A stretch of 39,447 nt of DNA from a bacterium. GTDB lineage: Bacteria > CSSED10-310 > JAFGSJ01. The notes beneath the pieces are model-generated. The model was given only the letters and a program-made list of their open reading frames with translations. It ran no database searches and had not been told where the DNA came from. The position numbers and the translations under genes are program-made. The stretch lies in assembly GCA_016934675.1 (NCBI GenBank), contig JAFGSJ010000047.1, forward strand, positions 1-39,447. The letters are read 5' to 3'. Below, piece by piece: positions 1-6,355 of the stretch; the stretch's first letter is position 1, and the number at the start of each line of letters is the position of its first letter.

Positions 1-77
1 ACCGTGCGGGTCACAATGTGATAATACCCGCTGCGAGGGTCCTCATACTTGAGTCGTGCTTTCCTGGGCATATTCAT
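1..77 (-). CDS. REP-associated (Y1) transposase, N-terminal fragment cut by window edge
   Basis: Reading leftward from an ATG at 77, the first 25 codons give a start of the form MNMPRKARLKYEDP followed by GYYHIVTRTV. This is the characteristic opening of Y1/IS200-like transposases of the REP-associated group (a basic MPRKxR start, then YHIxxR as the first beta strand). A strong GAGGAGG Shine-Dalgarno lies at 79-85 on the minus strand. The frame stays open to position 1, so the gene continues outside the window; the catalytic HUH and tyrosine motifs are not visible here. These single-strand transposases usually act on small palindromic repeats. Whether the gene is intact cannot be judged. ATG at 71 (MPRKAR...) is an alternative start, but the Shine-Dalgarno favours 77. 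Confidence 0.75.
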   Translation of the reverse strand, partial: MNMPRKARLKYEDPRSGYYHIVTRT

Positions 78-179
78 GTCCTCCTCTTTGGATTTAGATG
101 TGTGAGTCTCACCCCCCCCTTCCCTTCATCCAATCTACACCAAGATTTTCCATTTAGCAACATCTTACTTGTGTGTCCC

Positions 180-209
180 GATCAACACCGATCAACACTG
201 ATCAACACT
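180..209 (+). repeat. Three 10-bp direct repeats (GATCAACAC C/T), candidate operator
   Basis: GATCAACAC occurs at 180, 190 and 200, exactly one helical turn apart. The last copy overlaps the first base of the -35 box at 209-214. Three in-phase copies touching a promoter that drives an operon encoding its own XRE regulator suggest an operator. That role is inferred from position only. Confidence 0.6.
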
Positions 210-237
210 TGACAATATGTAACGTTTATGTTATATT
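209..237 (+). promoter_or_regulatory. Sigma70-type promoter of the membrane protein-XRE-amidohydrolase operon
   Basis: A perfect -35 TTGACA (209-214) is separated by 17 bp from TATATT (232-237, five of six matches). The expected start of transcription is near 244, giving a leader of about 34 nt before the ATG at 278. TGTTATA is repeated at 229-235 and 241-247 over the -10 region, and GTAAC/GTTAC arms flank it, so repressor contacts here are also possible. Confidence 0.7.
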
Positions 238-277
238 ATGTGTTATAAAGGTTACTAATAGAGTAAAGGAGGTTACA

Positions 278-781
278 ATGACGAGTCAAATTGAGGAGTT
301 GGATCGTCACCGAAAGCGTTTGTTGATCTCAATTTTCATTGCTTTTGGGCTGTGGTATGGTTTGGTCCTACTACGCGGGGTTTTGGGAATGGATATGCTC
401 AAACCGGTAGGATCCATTGGATTGTTCGGCGGCTGGTATGGTCATATGTGCATCTACGTGGGATTGGGTGCAGCCGGGTTATGCGGCTTCTTTCTGGTCA
501 GCTGGGGCAGGTATAAGCTTTTGTTGATAAAGGATCGGGCCCTCAATTCAGCTATTGAGGACGAACGGGTCAAGCAGGCGTGGTTGATGGCGTATCGGTT
601 TTCCTACCGGTGTCTTGTGGGCGTGCTCATTGGACTGTTTTTGATTCGAGCCAGTCATGGTTTGATTGGCTCAGTAAGGTTGGCGGTCATCGACAGTATG
701 GGGTTGCATTGGCTGCTTTATACAGCGATCATGTCCTGTTTGGGGGCATTTCTGGTCTACAATCGGGAGGGTGAGGCATGA
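278..781 (+). CDS. Four-helix integral membrane protein of unknown function, XRE-linked
   Basis: A 167-residue protein with four predicted membrane segments (about residues 14-33, 45-70, 107-126 and 138-158). Between helices 2 and 3 lies a cytoplasmic stretch with NSAIEDERVKQAW. A (N/D)xxxDERVK motif like this is common in small membrane proteins encoded next to short XRE regulators (DUF2178-like families). The start at 278 is fixed by an ideal AAAGGAGGT at 265-273; an upstream in-frame ATG at 173 would include the promoter and is rejected. It overlaps the next gene by ATGA. I do not recognise a specific function; a sensor or partner controlling the regulator is a reasonable inference only. 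Confidence 0.8.
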   Translation: MTSQIEELDRHRKRLLISIFIAFGLWYGLVLLRGVLGMDMLKPVGSIGLFGGWYGHMCIYVGLGAAGLCGFFLVSWGRYKLLLIKDRALNSAIEDERVKQAWLMAYRFSYRCLVGVLIGLFLIRASHGLIGSVRLAVIDSMGLHWLLYTAIMSCLGAFLVYNREGEA

Positions 782-990
782 GGAGTGTCATGCTAAAAAA
801 TACGATCAAGGTGCAGCGGGCACAACGTGATCTCACGCAGGAGCAGTTAGCGGAGTTGGTGGGAGTAACCCGGAAAACGATCAACACGGTTGAGCGGGGT
901 TTGTATATTCCATCGACCTTGCTAGCGCTCAAAATTGTGCGTGTTTTTGGGGTCACCTTTGAAGAGGTTTTTTACCTGGCTGAGGGATGA
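778..990 (+). CDS. Small XRE-family transcriptional regulator (single HTH domain)
   Basis: The product is almost entirely a Cro/CI helix-turn-helix. KVQRAQRDLTQEQLAELVGV forms helices 1-2, TRKTINTVERGLYIPS contains the recognition helix and following turn, and ALKIVRVFGVTFEEVFYL is the conserved tail of the small YozG-like regulators. ATG at 778 overlaps the preceding stop (ATGA) with GGGAGGG upstream; ATG at 790 is preceded by GAGGAG and gives the more usual family N-terminus, so the real start may be 790. Regulators of this type are normally co-transcribed with a small membrane protein, as here. It probably binds its own promoter, where the 180-209 repeats and TGTTATA repeats are the visible candidate sites. 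Confidence 0.88.
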   Translation: MRSVMLKNTIKVQRAQRDLTQEQLAELVGVTRKTINTVERGLYIPSTLLALKIVRVFGVTFEEVFYLAEG

Positions 991-1016
991 AGCCGAATAT
1001 CAGGAAGGCGGGTCCA

Positions 1017-1538
1017 ATGAAAAAAATGATGGTATTATTTCTGTGGGTCACGTATGTGAGCTGTTCTGGCACGGGTTGGGCTCAGAACATGATTGATCTG
1101 GGTCGTTGTGAATTGAAGGTCGTACAGGTTCGAGAGATTGAGTCTTTTCAAGGAGAACAAGGTGAAAAAGTCAAACCATCTCGACGTGATGCCCGATTTA
1201 TGGAACTCAAACTGGAGGGCATGGCATATGTTGATGGAGTGAGTGCATGGTATCCCCAGATGTTCTCGGCTCTGTTCATTTACCGGGGTATGCTCAGAGT
1301 CACTCCGGCAGTAGCCTTGGGAATCAAGTGGAATGATCCGATCTCGGGCGAACAGGAGCGATGGTTTCATAAAGCCGGAGTGTCATATAACATGGGTTGT
1401 AACCAATCAGAAAGTATGAGGGCCTATGTGATCGTTGAGATAGCCAGGGAAGCCGATAGTTTTCAGGTCCAGGGTCCGGGCTTCCTGCCACAGGTTTCGG
1501 TCGAGCCCGGTGCGGTGAGCATGGAGGGGCATCAATGA
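1017..1538 (+). CDS. Exported protein of unknown function
   Basis: A 173-residue protein that opens with MKKMMVLFLWVTYVSC and reaches a WAQ-N type cleavage site, a clear Sec signal peptide (the Cys-Ser-Gly could alternatively hint at a lipoprotein). The mature part looks like a small beta-rich domain. I do not recognise the family. ATG at 1017 has AGGAAGG at 1002-1008 and yields a clean signal peptide; ATG at 987, overlapping the XRE stop, would add ten charged residues in front. It overlaps the following amidohydrolase gene by ATGA, so the two exported proteins are probably made together and may act on or bind the same substrate (inference). Confidence 0.75.
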   Translation: MKKMMVLFLWVTYVSCSGTGWAQNMIDLGRCELKVVQVREIESFQGEQGEKVKPSRRDARFMELKLEGMAYVDGVSAWYPQMFSALFIYRGMLRVTPAVALGIKWNDPISGEQERWFHKAGVSYNMGCNQSESMRAYVIVEIAREADSFQVQGPGFLPQVSVEPGAVSMEGHQ

Positions 1539-2815
1539 AAGCACTCGCTTGGTTTACCTTGTCGCTCCAGGTCTTATGTTTCTGCCCATCCGCGCGTGCT
1601 GATCTAATGGTCCTCAAGGATGTAAATATTGTCGACATCAGGAACGGCACGAGCGCAGCGCATCAGGATTTGGTCCTGTCCGGGGACACGATTTCCTTTA
1701 TTGGACCACATGCTCAGGGGCGCGGGTATGAAGGAATAGTGGAGTTTGATTGCACGGGTGATTATGTCATACCCGGCTTAATCGAGGGCCATGTTCATGT
1801 AACCGGTGTGAAGGAAGAGAGTCTTACGTTAGTTTTGAAGCATGGCGTCACGGCTGTGCGGGATATGGGCGGTGATGTCGCCTATTTGAAAGAACTCCAA
1901 GCGGCCATCCAATCAGGAAGTCTACTTGGTCCGGATATTTATTACTCGGCGCTGCTGGGAGGGCGGGAGTTGATTATGACGGATGCACGCGTCAGGCTTG
2001 CCACACCTCCGGCTTTCGAGTTGGGTCAAGCTCCATGGGCACGGCTGGTCGAGGAAGACAGCCCGATCCGTTCAATCATCACAGAAGCCAGGGGATGTGG
2101 TGCGACCGGAATAAAAATGTACAGCTCCCTTTCAGCCGAATTGTGCCGTAGGCTCGCGGAGGAGGCCCACCGGCAGCATCTGAAGGTATGGGCCCATGCC
2201 TCGGTGTACCCAACCACAGTCGAGGATGTCCTCAGTGCCATGGTCGATGTGGTTTCCCACGTAAGTTTCCTGTTATTCAAGCCAGGGTGGGATATGGCCA
2301 GAGATGGGACGCTGGCTTTCGATCCGAATCAGCTTAATTCGGCCAGGCTCGATAGCATTTTCCAGACCATGAAACGGAATAATATCCGGCTCGATCCGAC
2401 CCTGTCCATTCTGAACTGGCAAGTCAGGTCAATTCAGGACAGGAGCAAGGCCCATGATCTGATCAGCTTGGCATGCCAGGTGGTCAAAACTGCTACCGAG
2501 CAGGGTATCTCGCTCGTAGTCGGGACCGATTGTCCGTTGCCGCAAACGAAAGATGAGAAATTGATGCTGTATAACGAAATGGAGCTGCTCGTTCATGAGG
2601 TGGGTTTGTCCCCTGCTGAAGTCCTGCGGGCGGTCACGCTTAATAATGCCGAGATATTGGGAATTGCGGGCACGAACGGTACGATCGAGGTCGGAAAACG
2701 AGCAGATATGGTTGTCCTTGACGACAATCCGCTGATCAGGATCGAGGCCGTCGAACACCCGCGATTAATCATCAAAAAGGGTATCCTTATTGATCCAATC
2801 GATTCAATCGATTAA
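1535..2815 (+). CDS. Exported metal-dependent amidohydrolase (imidazolonepropionase-like)
   Basis: A 426-residue protein with a signal peptide (residues 1-22, cleavage after ARA) followed by the amidohydrolase fold: N-terminal beta domain, TIM barrel, C-terminal return of the beta domain ending in GKRADMVVLDDNPL. Metal and catalytic positions are in order: H86-V-H88, K194 (candidate carboxylated lysine), H221, H242 and D332 (in GTDCP). This pattern matches the HutI/prolidase-like group of imidazolonepropionase-related enzymes, which hydrolyse cyclic amides, peptides or carbamates. Substrate cannot be read from sequence. Export to the periplasm or outside fits other members. It is last of the four overlapping genes; G-rich repetitive DNA begins immediately after its stop. 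Confidence 0.88.
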   Translation: MKALAWFTLSLQVLCFCPSARADLMVLKDVNIVDIRNGTSAAHQDLVLSGDTISFIGPHAQGRGYEGIVEFDCTGDYVIPGLIEGHVHVTGVKEESLTLVLKHGVTAVRDMGGDVAYLKELQAAIQSGSLLGPDIYYSALLGGRELIMTDARVRLATPPAFELGQAPWARLVEEDSPIRSIITEARGCGATGIKMYSSLSAELCRRLAEEAHRQHLKVWAHASVYPTTVEDVLSAMVDVVSHVSFLLFKPGWDMARDGTLAFDPNQLNSARLDSIFQTMKRNNIRLDPTLSILNWQVRSIQDRSKAHDLISLACQVVKTATEQGISLVVGTDCPLPQTKDEKLMLYNEMELLVHEVGLSPAEVLRAVTLNNAEILGIAGTNGTIEVGKRADMVVLDDNPLIRIEAVEHPRLIIKKGILIDPIDSID

Positions 2816-2824
2816 CAAAGAACA

Positions 2825-2930
2825 AAGGGAGAGCGAGGGGGGGAGGGAGGGGGACAGTCAAGAGCGAGGCAGCGAGGACAGTGGGACAGTCAAGAGCGAG
2901 GCGAGGGGACGAGGGAAGGGGGGACAGTCA
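2825..2930 (+). repeat. G-rich purine tract with three GGGACAGTCA repeats
   Basis: After the amidohydrolase stop the plus strand becomes G/A-rich with long G runs (around 2836-2853), meeting the G-quadruplex pattern. GGGACAGTCA occurs at 2851, 2883 and 2921; the first two copies are each followed by AGAGCGAGGC, making an exact 20-bp repeat (2851-2870 and 2883-2902). The string AGGGAAGGGGGG at 2912-2923 is repeated in inverse orientation at 114-125 beside the transposase gene. Such G-rich repeats commonly accompany Y1-transposase-mobilised elements; that link is inference. An overlapping open frame from 2790 is only the translation of this repeat. Confidence 0.65.
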
Positions 2931-3008
2931 GGCAAAAACATGTTTCCGGCACCTTTTGTCATTATGGACAGCTGTCTGAGATTTTAGAGGAATGGATGAT
3001 TTTTTACT

Positions 3009-3036
3009 TGACAATTCGGAGAAAACGCATATATTG
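3009..3036 (+). promoter_or_regulatory. Sigma70-type promoter of the ncRNA at 3040-3272
   Basis: TTGACA at 3009-3014 and TATATT at 3031-3036 are separated by 16 bp. The expected start lies around 3041-3044. No convincing protein-coding gene follows before the terminator at 3231-3272. Confidence 0.65.
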
Positions 3037-3040
3037 TGGA

Positions 3041-3272
3041 TTTGGAACTTGTCAAAGGATTTAAGTATAGACCTTAACCAAAGGGGGCGTGATGCTTGTG
3101 AGAATAGTCCGATATCAGAAGTCTGTTGCACGCCCGGGGAGAAGGGCCGACTCGATCAGATAGAGAACAAGGGACATTGATAGTCATGTGAGCGGTCCTC
3201 CCGCAAGGGATGATCGCTTTTATTATATAAGACCGCGGGTGTGATCAAATCATATCCGCGGTCTTTTTTTTT
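3041..3272 (+). ncRNA. Structured non-coding RNA, about 230 nt, family unassigned
   Basis: A free-standing transcription unit: promoter at 3009-3036, terminator at 3231-3272. Between them are four further helices I could pair by eye: TTAAG 3061-3065 with CTTAA 3073-3077; GGGCGTG 3085-3091 with CACGCCC 3129-3135, enclosing about 37 nt; GACT-cg-ATCA 3149-3158 with TGATAGTC 3178-3185; and AGCGGTC 3191-3197 with GATCGCT 3212-3218, capped by TCCC-GCAA-GGGA, a perfect GNRA tetraloop. I compared it with what I remember of tmRNA, RNase P, SRP, 6S and the common riboswitches and found no match to their signature motifs. Several GGA motifs lie in loops or flanks (3058, 3174, 3208), so a CsrA/RsmA-sequestering RNA is one hypothesis; a divergent 6S RNA is another. 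A 62-codon open frame at 2992-3180 starts inside the promoter and lacks a proper Shine-Dalgarno. Confidence 0.6.
3231..3272 (+). terminator. Strong intrinsic terminator of the ncRNA
   Basis: GACCGCGG (3231-3238) pairs with CCGCGGTC (3256-3263). The intervening GTGTGAT and ATCATAT also pair with G-U wobbles, giving a continuous 15-bp stem with a CAA loop. Nine T residues follow (3264-3272). Confidence 0.9.
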
Positions 3273-3413
3273 GGTCGAGCCGTCGGGGCTTGCTGATAAA
3301 TGTTTCCTCAACAATCAGGGAAAGAAGATGACAGGATGACGGAAGGAGGATGGGTCGTATGAGAGAGAACACAGGTAATTTGCGAGAAGGATGTGGAAAA
3401 TCGAGAACGTACC

Positions 3414-3466
3414 GACAGAGGATAGACGAGGTGAAATCACGTGAGCTTTAGAGCTGTTCCTCTGTC
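3414..3466 (+). promoter_or_regulatory. Inverted repeat in the leader of rsgA
   Basis: GACAGAGG at 3414-3421 is complementary to CCTCTGTC at 3459-3466, enclosing about 37 nt with a small AGCT/AGCT palindrome. It ends 33 bp before the rsgA ATG. It could be a leader hairpin or a binding site; no function can be assigned. The rest of 3273-3498 shows no gene. Confidence 0.4.
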
Positions 3467-3498
3467 AATTCATGACTATTTTTTGGAGGAATGTGCTG

Positions 3499-4584
3499 AT
3501 GCATTTAGCAGATTTAGGCTGGTGTTCGGATTTTGAACACCATTTTAGCGTGTTCCGGGAAAAAGGTTATCAACCCGGACGGATTTGCAGGGAGCATAAG
3601 CACCTGTATGGTGTCTTGTGCGAATCAAGTGAAATTCTGGCAGAAATCTCTGGGCGAATCAGATTTGCGGCCCATGTTAAAAGTGATTTTCCGGCCATAG
3701 GGGATTGGGTAGCGATACAGCCATTAGCGGGTGAGTCGCGTGGGATCATTCAGGGAATAATGCCCCGGCGGAGCAGTTTTGGGCGTAAAATGAAGCAATC
3801 TTACACTGAGCGTCAGATACTGGCCGCAAATATTGACACTGTTTTTCTGGTGACTGCTCTGAACAGTGACTTTAATCTGCGTCGCCTGGAACGCTACCTG
3901 GTTTTAGCCAGGGAAAGCCAGGCCCAGCCGGTGATCATTTTAAACAAAAGCGATCTATGTTCCGATCCAGATGGTCATCTGGTAGCGGTCAAAGCTGTAG
4001 CCGAGAATGTTCCGGTTCATCCGGTCAGTGGTCTGACCGGAGCAGGAATCGAGCAGTTGGAAGAGTATATTAGACCTGGGAAAACGGTTTCCTTCCTCGG
4101 CTCATCGGGTGTGGGAAAATCGACCCTGATTAATGCCCTCCTGGGTTTTTCCAGACAGGAAGTTCGCGAGCTGCGGGCCCGAGATGAACGAGGTCAACAT
4201 GCGACTACGTTTCGCGAGTTGATTGTTCTCCCAAGCGGTGGGATGGTAATTGATACACCGGGTTTGCGTGAAGTACAACTCTGGGCTGATGAAGAACAGA
4301 TCAGTCATACCTTTGCCGACATCGAGCTACTGGCTCAGATGTGTCGTTTTCATGATTGTCGACATCAGTCGGAACCCGGTTGTGCGGTCCGTGAAGCCAT
4401 CGAAAGTGGTGAACTCGATCAGGGCCGTCTCAAGAACTACACTAAATTGCAGCGGGAACTCCGGTTTCTGGAAAAACGACAGGACCAGAAAGCCAGCATG
4501 CTCGAACGGACCAAATGGAAGAAAATCTCGGAACTGCAACGCAAACAGAATCGGGAGAGGAACAATCGGTATAGCTCCTGGTAA
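3499..4584 (+). CDS. rsgA: Ribosome small subunit-dependent GTPase RsgA (EngC/YjeQ)
   Basis: A 361-residue circularly permuted GTPase that matures and checks the 30S subunit. An OB-fold comes first (about residues 35-100). The GTPase motifs then follow in permuted order: NKSD 149-152 (G4), GSSGVGKS 201-208 (G1), the TT of G2 at 236-237, and DTPG 252-255 (G3). The C-terminal zinc site C282, C287, H289, C295 is followed by a basic Lys/Arg-rich tail. The start at 3499 is set by GGAGGA at 3485-3490; the ATG at 3472 lacks a Shine-Dalgarno and adds nine non-family residues. It appears to be a single-gene unit, with a structured element just after its stop. Confidence 0.95.
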   Translation: MHLADLGWCSDFEHHFSVFREKGYQPGRICREHKHLYGVLCESSEILAEISGRIRFAAHVKSDFPAIGDWVAIQPLAGESRGIIQGIMPRRSSFGRKMKQSYTERQILAANIDTVFLVTALNSDFNLRRLERYLVLARESQAQPVIILNKSDLCSDPDGHLVAVKAVAENVPVHPVSGLTGAGIEQLEEYIRPGKTVSFLGSSGVGKSTLINALLGFSRQEVRELRARDERGQHATTFRELIVLPSGGMVIDTPGLREVQLWADEEQISHTFADIELLAQMCRFHDCRHQSEPGCAVREAIESGELDQGRLKNYTKLQRELRFLEKRQDQKASMLERTKWKKISELQRKQNRERNNRYSSW

Positions 4585-4603
4585 GATTGTAATCACAACC
4601 ATC

Positions 4604-4695
4604 GGCGAGGCCCCCTGCCTGCCCTGTCGGAACGGGACTGTTCAATCGTTCAACCCGGTCTTCCGGCGGCACGGCAAAGGGAGACCTCGCCTTTT
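4604..4695 (+). terminator. Long structured element after rsgA, candidate terminator or small RNA
   Basis: GGCGAGG (4604-4610) pairs with CCTCGCC (4685-4691) and is followed by TTTT. Inside, CCC..TGCC pairs with GGCA..GGG across a 2x2 internal loop. Further in are a GAAC/GTTC hairpin (about 4630-4643) and CCGG-TCTT-CCGG. The U-tract is short, so termination strength is uncertain. The orientation fits the 3' end of rsgA, whose stop lies 19 bp upstream. Confidence 0.45.
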
Positions 4696-4777
4696 CTATA
4701 CCTTCTGATGAGAGGGCATGCCCGTTTTCGCGGGTCAGTGGTCCTATGTCGCATTTTCACTCTGCTGTGCCTCGCAC

Positions 4778-6355
4778 TCAGATGTGTTTTCTACCCCGGA
4801 GCAGTGGTCCCGAATAGGCTTGAAAATGTATACCGCGATAAATCAGGAATGACTTGATTGTGATTCCTTTCAGCTTGATCTCGAGCTGATACGGCGGGTC
4901 AATATGCTTGAATTTCATATGCAAGTCGTCCGGTAGGGGTTTTTGACTGACCACGAGAATGTCTTGACCGTCAAGAGCGTCATAATCGTTGCGGAAATCA
5001 TATTGGTTCCCGCGACCGAACGCGTTCATGCAATAGATCTGGGGTTGTCCTGGCACATAAAACTCGAGTTCAGCCGCGATCTGATAGCGTAATGCCATAA
5101 TAGTCTCATTATGTTGACGCAGATTGGCTACTGTCTGACCGAGTTGAGCCCATCCGACCGTTTCCTGACTGGTCCTGTCTTTGCGGGCAATTTCGTCAGG
5201 TAAAGGAAGCAGGTGATACACAGCCTGGAGGCTGATGACGATTGAAATGAATAGGGCAATGAGCCCGGCGTAACGCCAATAACGGTCCAAGATCAGTGAA
5301 CGGCCTGTTCCTGGCCGTGAGTGCTGTCCACGGGCGGCCAACTCGATCATGAGGATGAATGCGACCGGGAAGGCCATGGCGGACCAGTTAGGCTGGACCC
5401 GGGTCTTGAATGACACAAGGCAGAAGTAGAGCAATACCGGTAGACTGAAACTCAGACAGAACAAAATTGTGTCCTCTTTGGATGATAGCCAGCTCCGAAT
5501 GGCACGAATGTAAGTCATGACCAATGAAACAAAAAAAAGAGGTGAAAGGACCAACAGCAGGGCGCCATGATATGAGAAAAAGTATTCGAGCCGTTTGGAT
5601 GGGCTGAGATGCGAGCGGTGACCCAGTTTCTGGACCGCTTTATAGGCGATCCAATCATGGTCAATGTTCCACATGATTACAGGCAGATAAAGGACCGCAA
5701 CCAGCCCCATGCAGAGGTACAATTCCTTTCGGCGCAGGAGATGGTGCTGCTCATTGGACAGGACAATATACAGGATAAGCCCGAAGCATAGAAAAACGGC
5801 GGTAAACTTGCTATACATTGCCCCGGTCGCGGCCAGAGCTGTCAGGTACAGATAAACCGGTCGTTGCGTGAGCCGGTAGCGACCCAATAACCAGAGAGTC
5901 ATCGTCCAGAAGAAGATCAGGGGGCCATCATGAAGCACCAAAAAAGAGCCACCCCAGAACAGAGGGGTAATATTGAAAAAGAGCACGGCCCAGAGTGCAT
6001 TGCTCGTATTTCGAAACAGGTCTCGACTGATCAGAAAGAGAAAGAACGAACAGAAAAGGCTCATAATAATGATCGGCAACCTGGCCATGAGGGGTGATAC
6101 GAAGCCGGGTGCCAGAACGAAAAGATATTCGATCCAGGCGATCATCCCGGGTTGATCATAATAACAGAAATCCGGATCGCGTCCCCAGCTCCAGTAATAC
6201 GCTTCATCCGGGACCAATTCGAGTGACAGGGCCAGCCAGGTCTTGACCAAGCCCAGTGCAACGAGCAGCACAACAAATGTCCAGATCACGTGCCGAGAGA
6301 CAGGCCCGGACCGCTCTGGACAGACGTGCTGATTGTGCATTGGTTTTTCAATCAT
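4778..6355 (-). CDS. ArnT/GT83-GT39-like lipid-linked sugar glycosyltransferase
   Basis: A 525-residue polytopic membrane enzyme with about 11-12 hydrophobic segments and a C-terminal soluble domain. The first external loop carries VPDEAYYWSWGRDP, then YYDQPGMIAW, and a later loop has LVLHDGPLIFFW. These are the acidic catalytic and substrate-binding motifs of the PMT/ArnT family, which transfers a sugar from a polyprenyl-phosphate donor to a lipid or glycan outside the inner membrane. The substrate is not readable; ArnT itself modifies lipid A, but most environmental homologues are uncharacterised. The start overlaps the stop of the upstream ROK kinase by eight bases, with AAGGA just upstream, implying coupled translation. 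It is last in the leftward block. Confidence 0.85.
   Translation of the reverse strand: MIEKPMHNQHVCPERSGPVSRHVIWTFVVLLVALGLVKTWLALSLELVPDEAYYWSWGRDPDFCYYDQPGMIAWIEYLFVLAPGFVSPLMARLPIIIMSLFCSFFLFLISRDLFRNTSNALWAVLFFNITPLFWGGSFLVLHDGPLIFFWTMTLWLLGRYRLTQRPVYLYLTALAATGAMYSKFTAVFLCFGLILYIVLSNEQHHLLRRKELYLCMGLVAVLYLPVIMWNIDHDWIAYKAVQKLGHRSHLSPSKRLEYFFSYHGALLLVLSPLFFVSLVMTYIRAIRSWLSSKEDTILFCLSFSLPVLLYFCLVSFKTRVQPNWSAMAFPVAFILMIELAARGQHSRPGTGRSLILDRYWRYAGLIALFISIVISLQAVYHLLPLPDEIARKDRTSQETVGWAQLGQTVANLRQHNETIMALRYQIAAELEFYVPGQPQIYCMNAFGRGNQYDFRNDYDALDGQDILVVSQKPLPDDLHMKFKHIDPPYQLEIKLKGITIKSFLIYRGIHFQAYSGPLLRGRKHI

Noticed and set aside
2790..2987. 65-codon reading frame in the G-rich tract
   Set aside because: It is a low-complexity Gly/Glu/Arg translation of the repeats, starting inside the amidohydrolase gene.
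2992..3180. 62-codon plus-strand reading frame
   Set aside because: It overlaps the promoter and 5' half of the structured RNA, lacks a well-placed Shine-Dalgarno and has no recognisable protein features.
3041..3272. Assignment of the RNA as 6S, tmRNA, RNase P or SRP RNA
   Set aside because: No 5'/3' closing stem as in 6S, no tag frame or CCA end, no GAGGAAAGTCC-type RNase P core and no SRP GGAAGG/GCA asymmetric loop were found.
4713..4722. GGGCATGCCC palindrome between rsgA and the ArnT-like gene
   Set aside because: The arms leave no loop for a hairpin and there is no adjacent promoter or T-tract to give it meaning.
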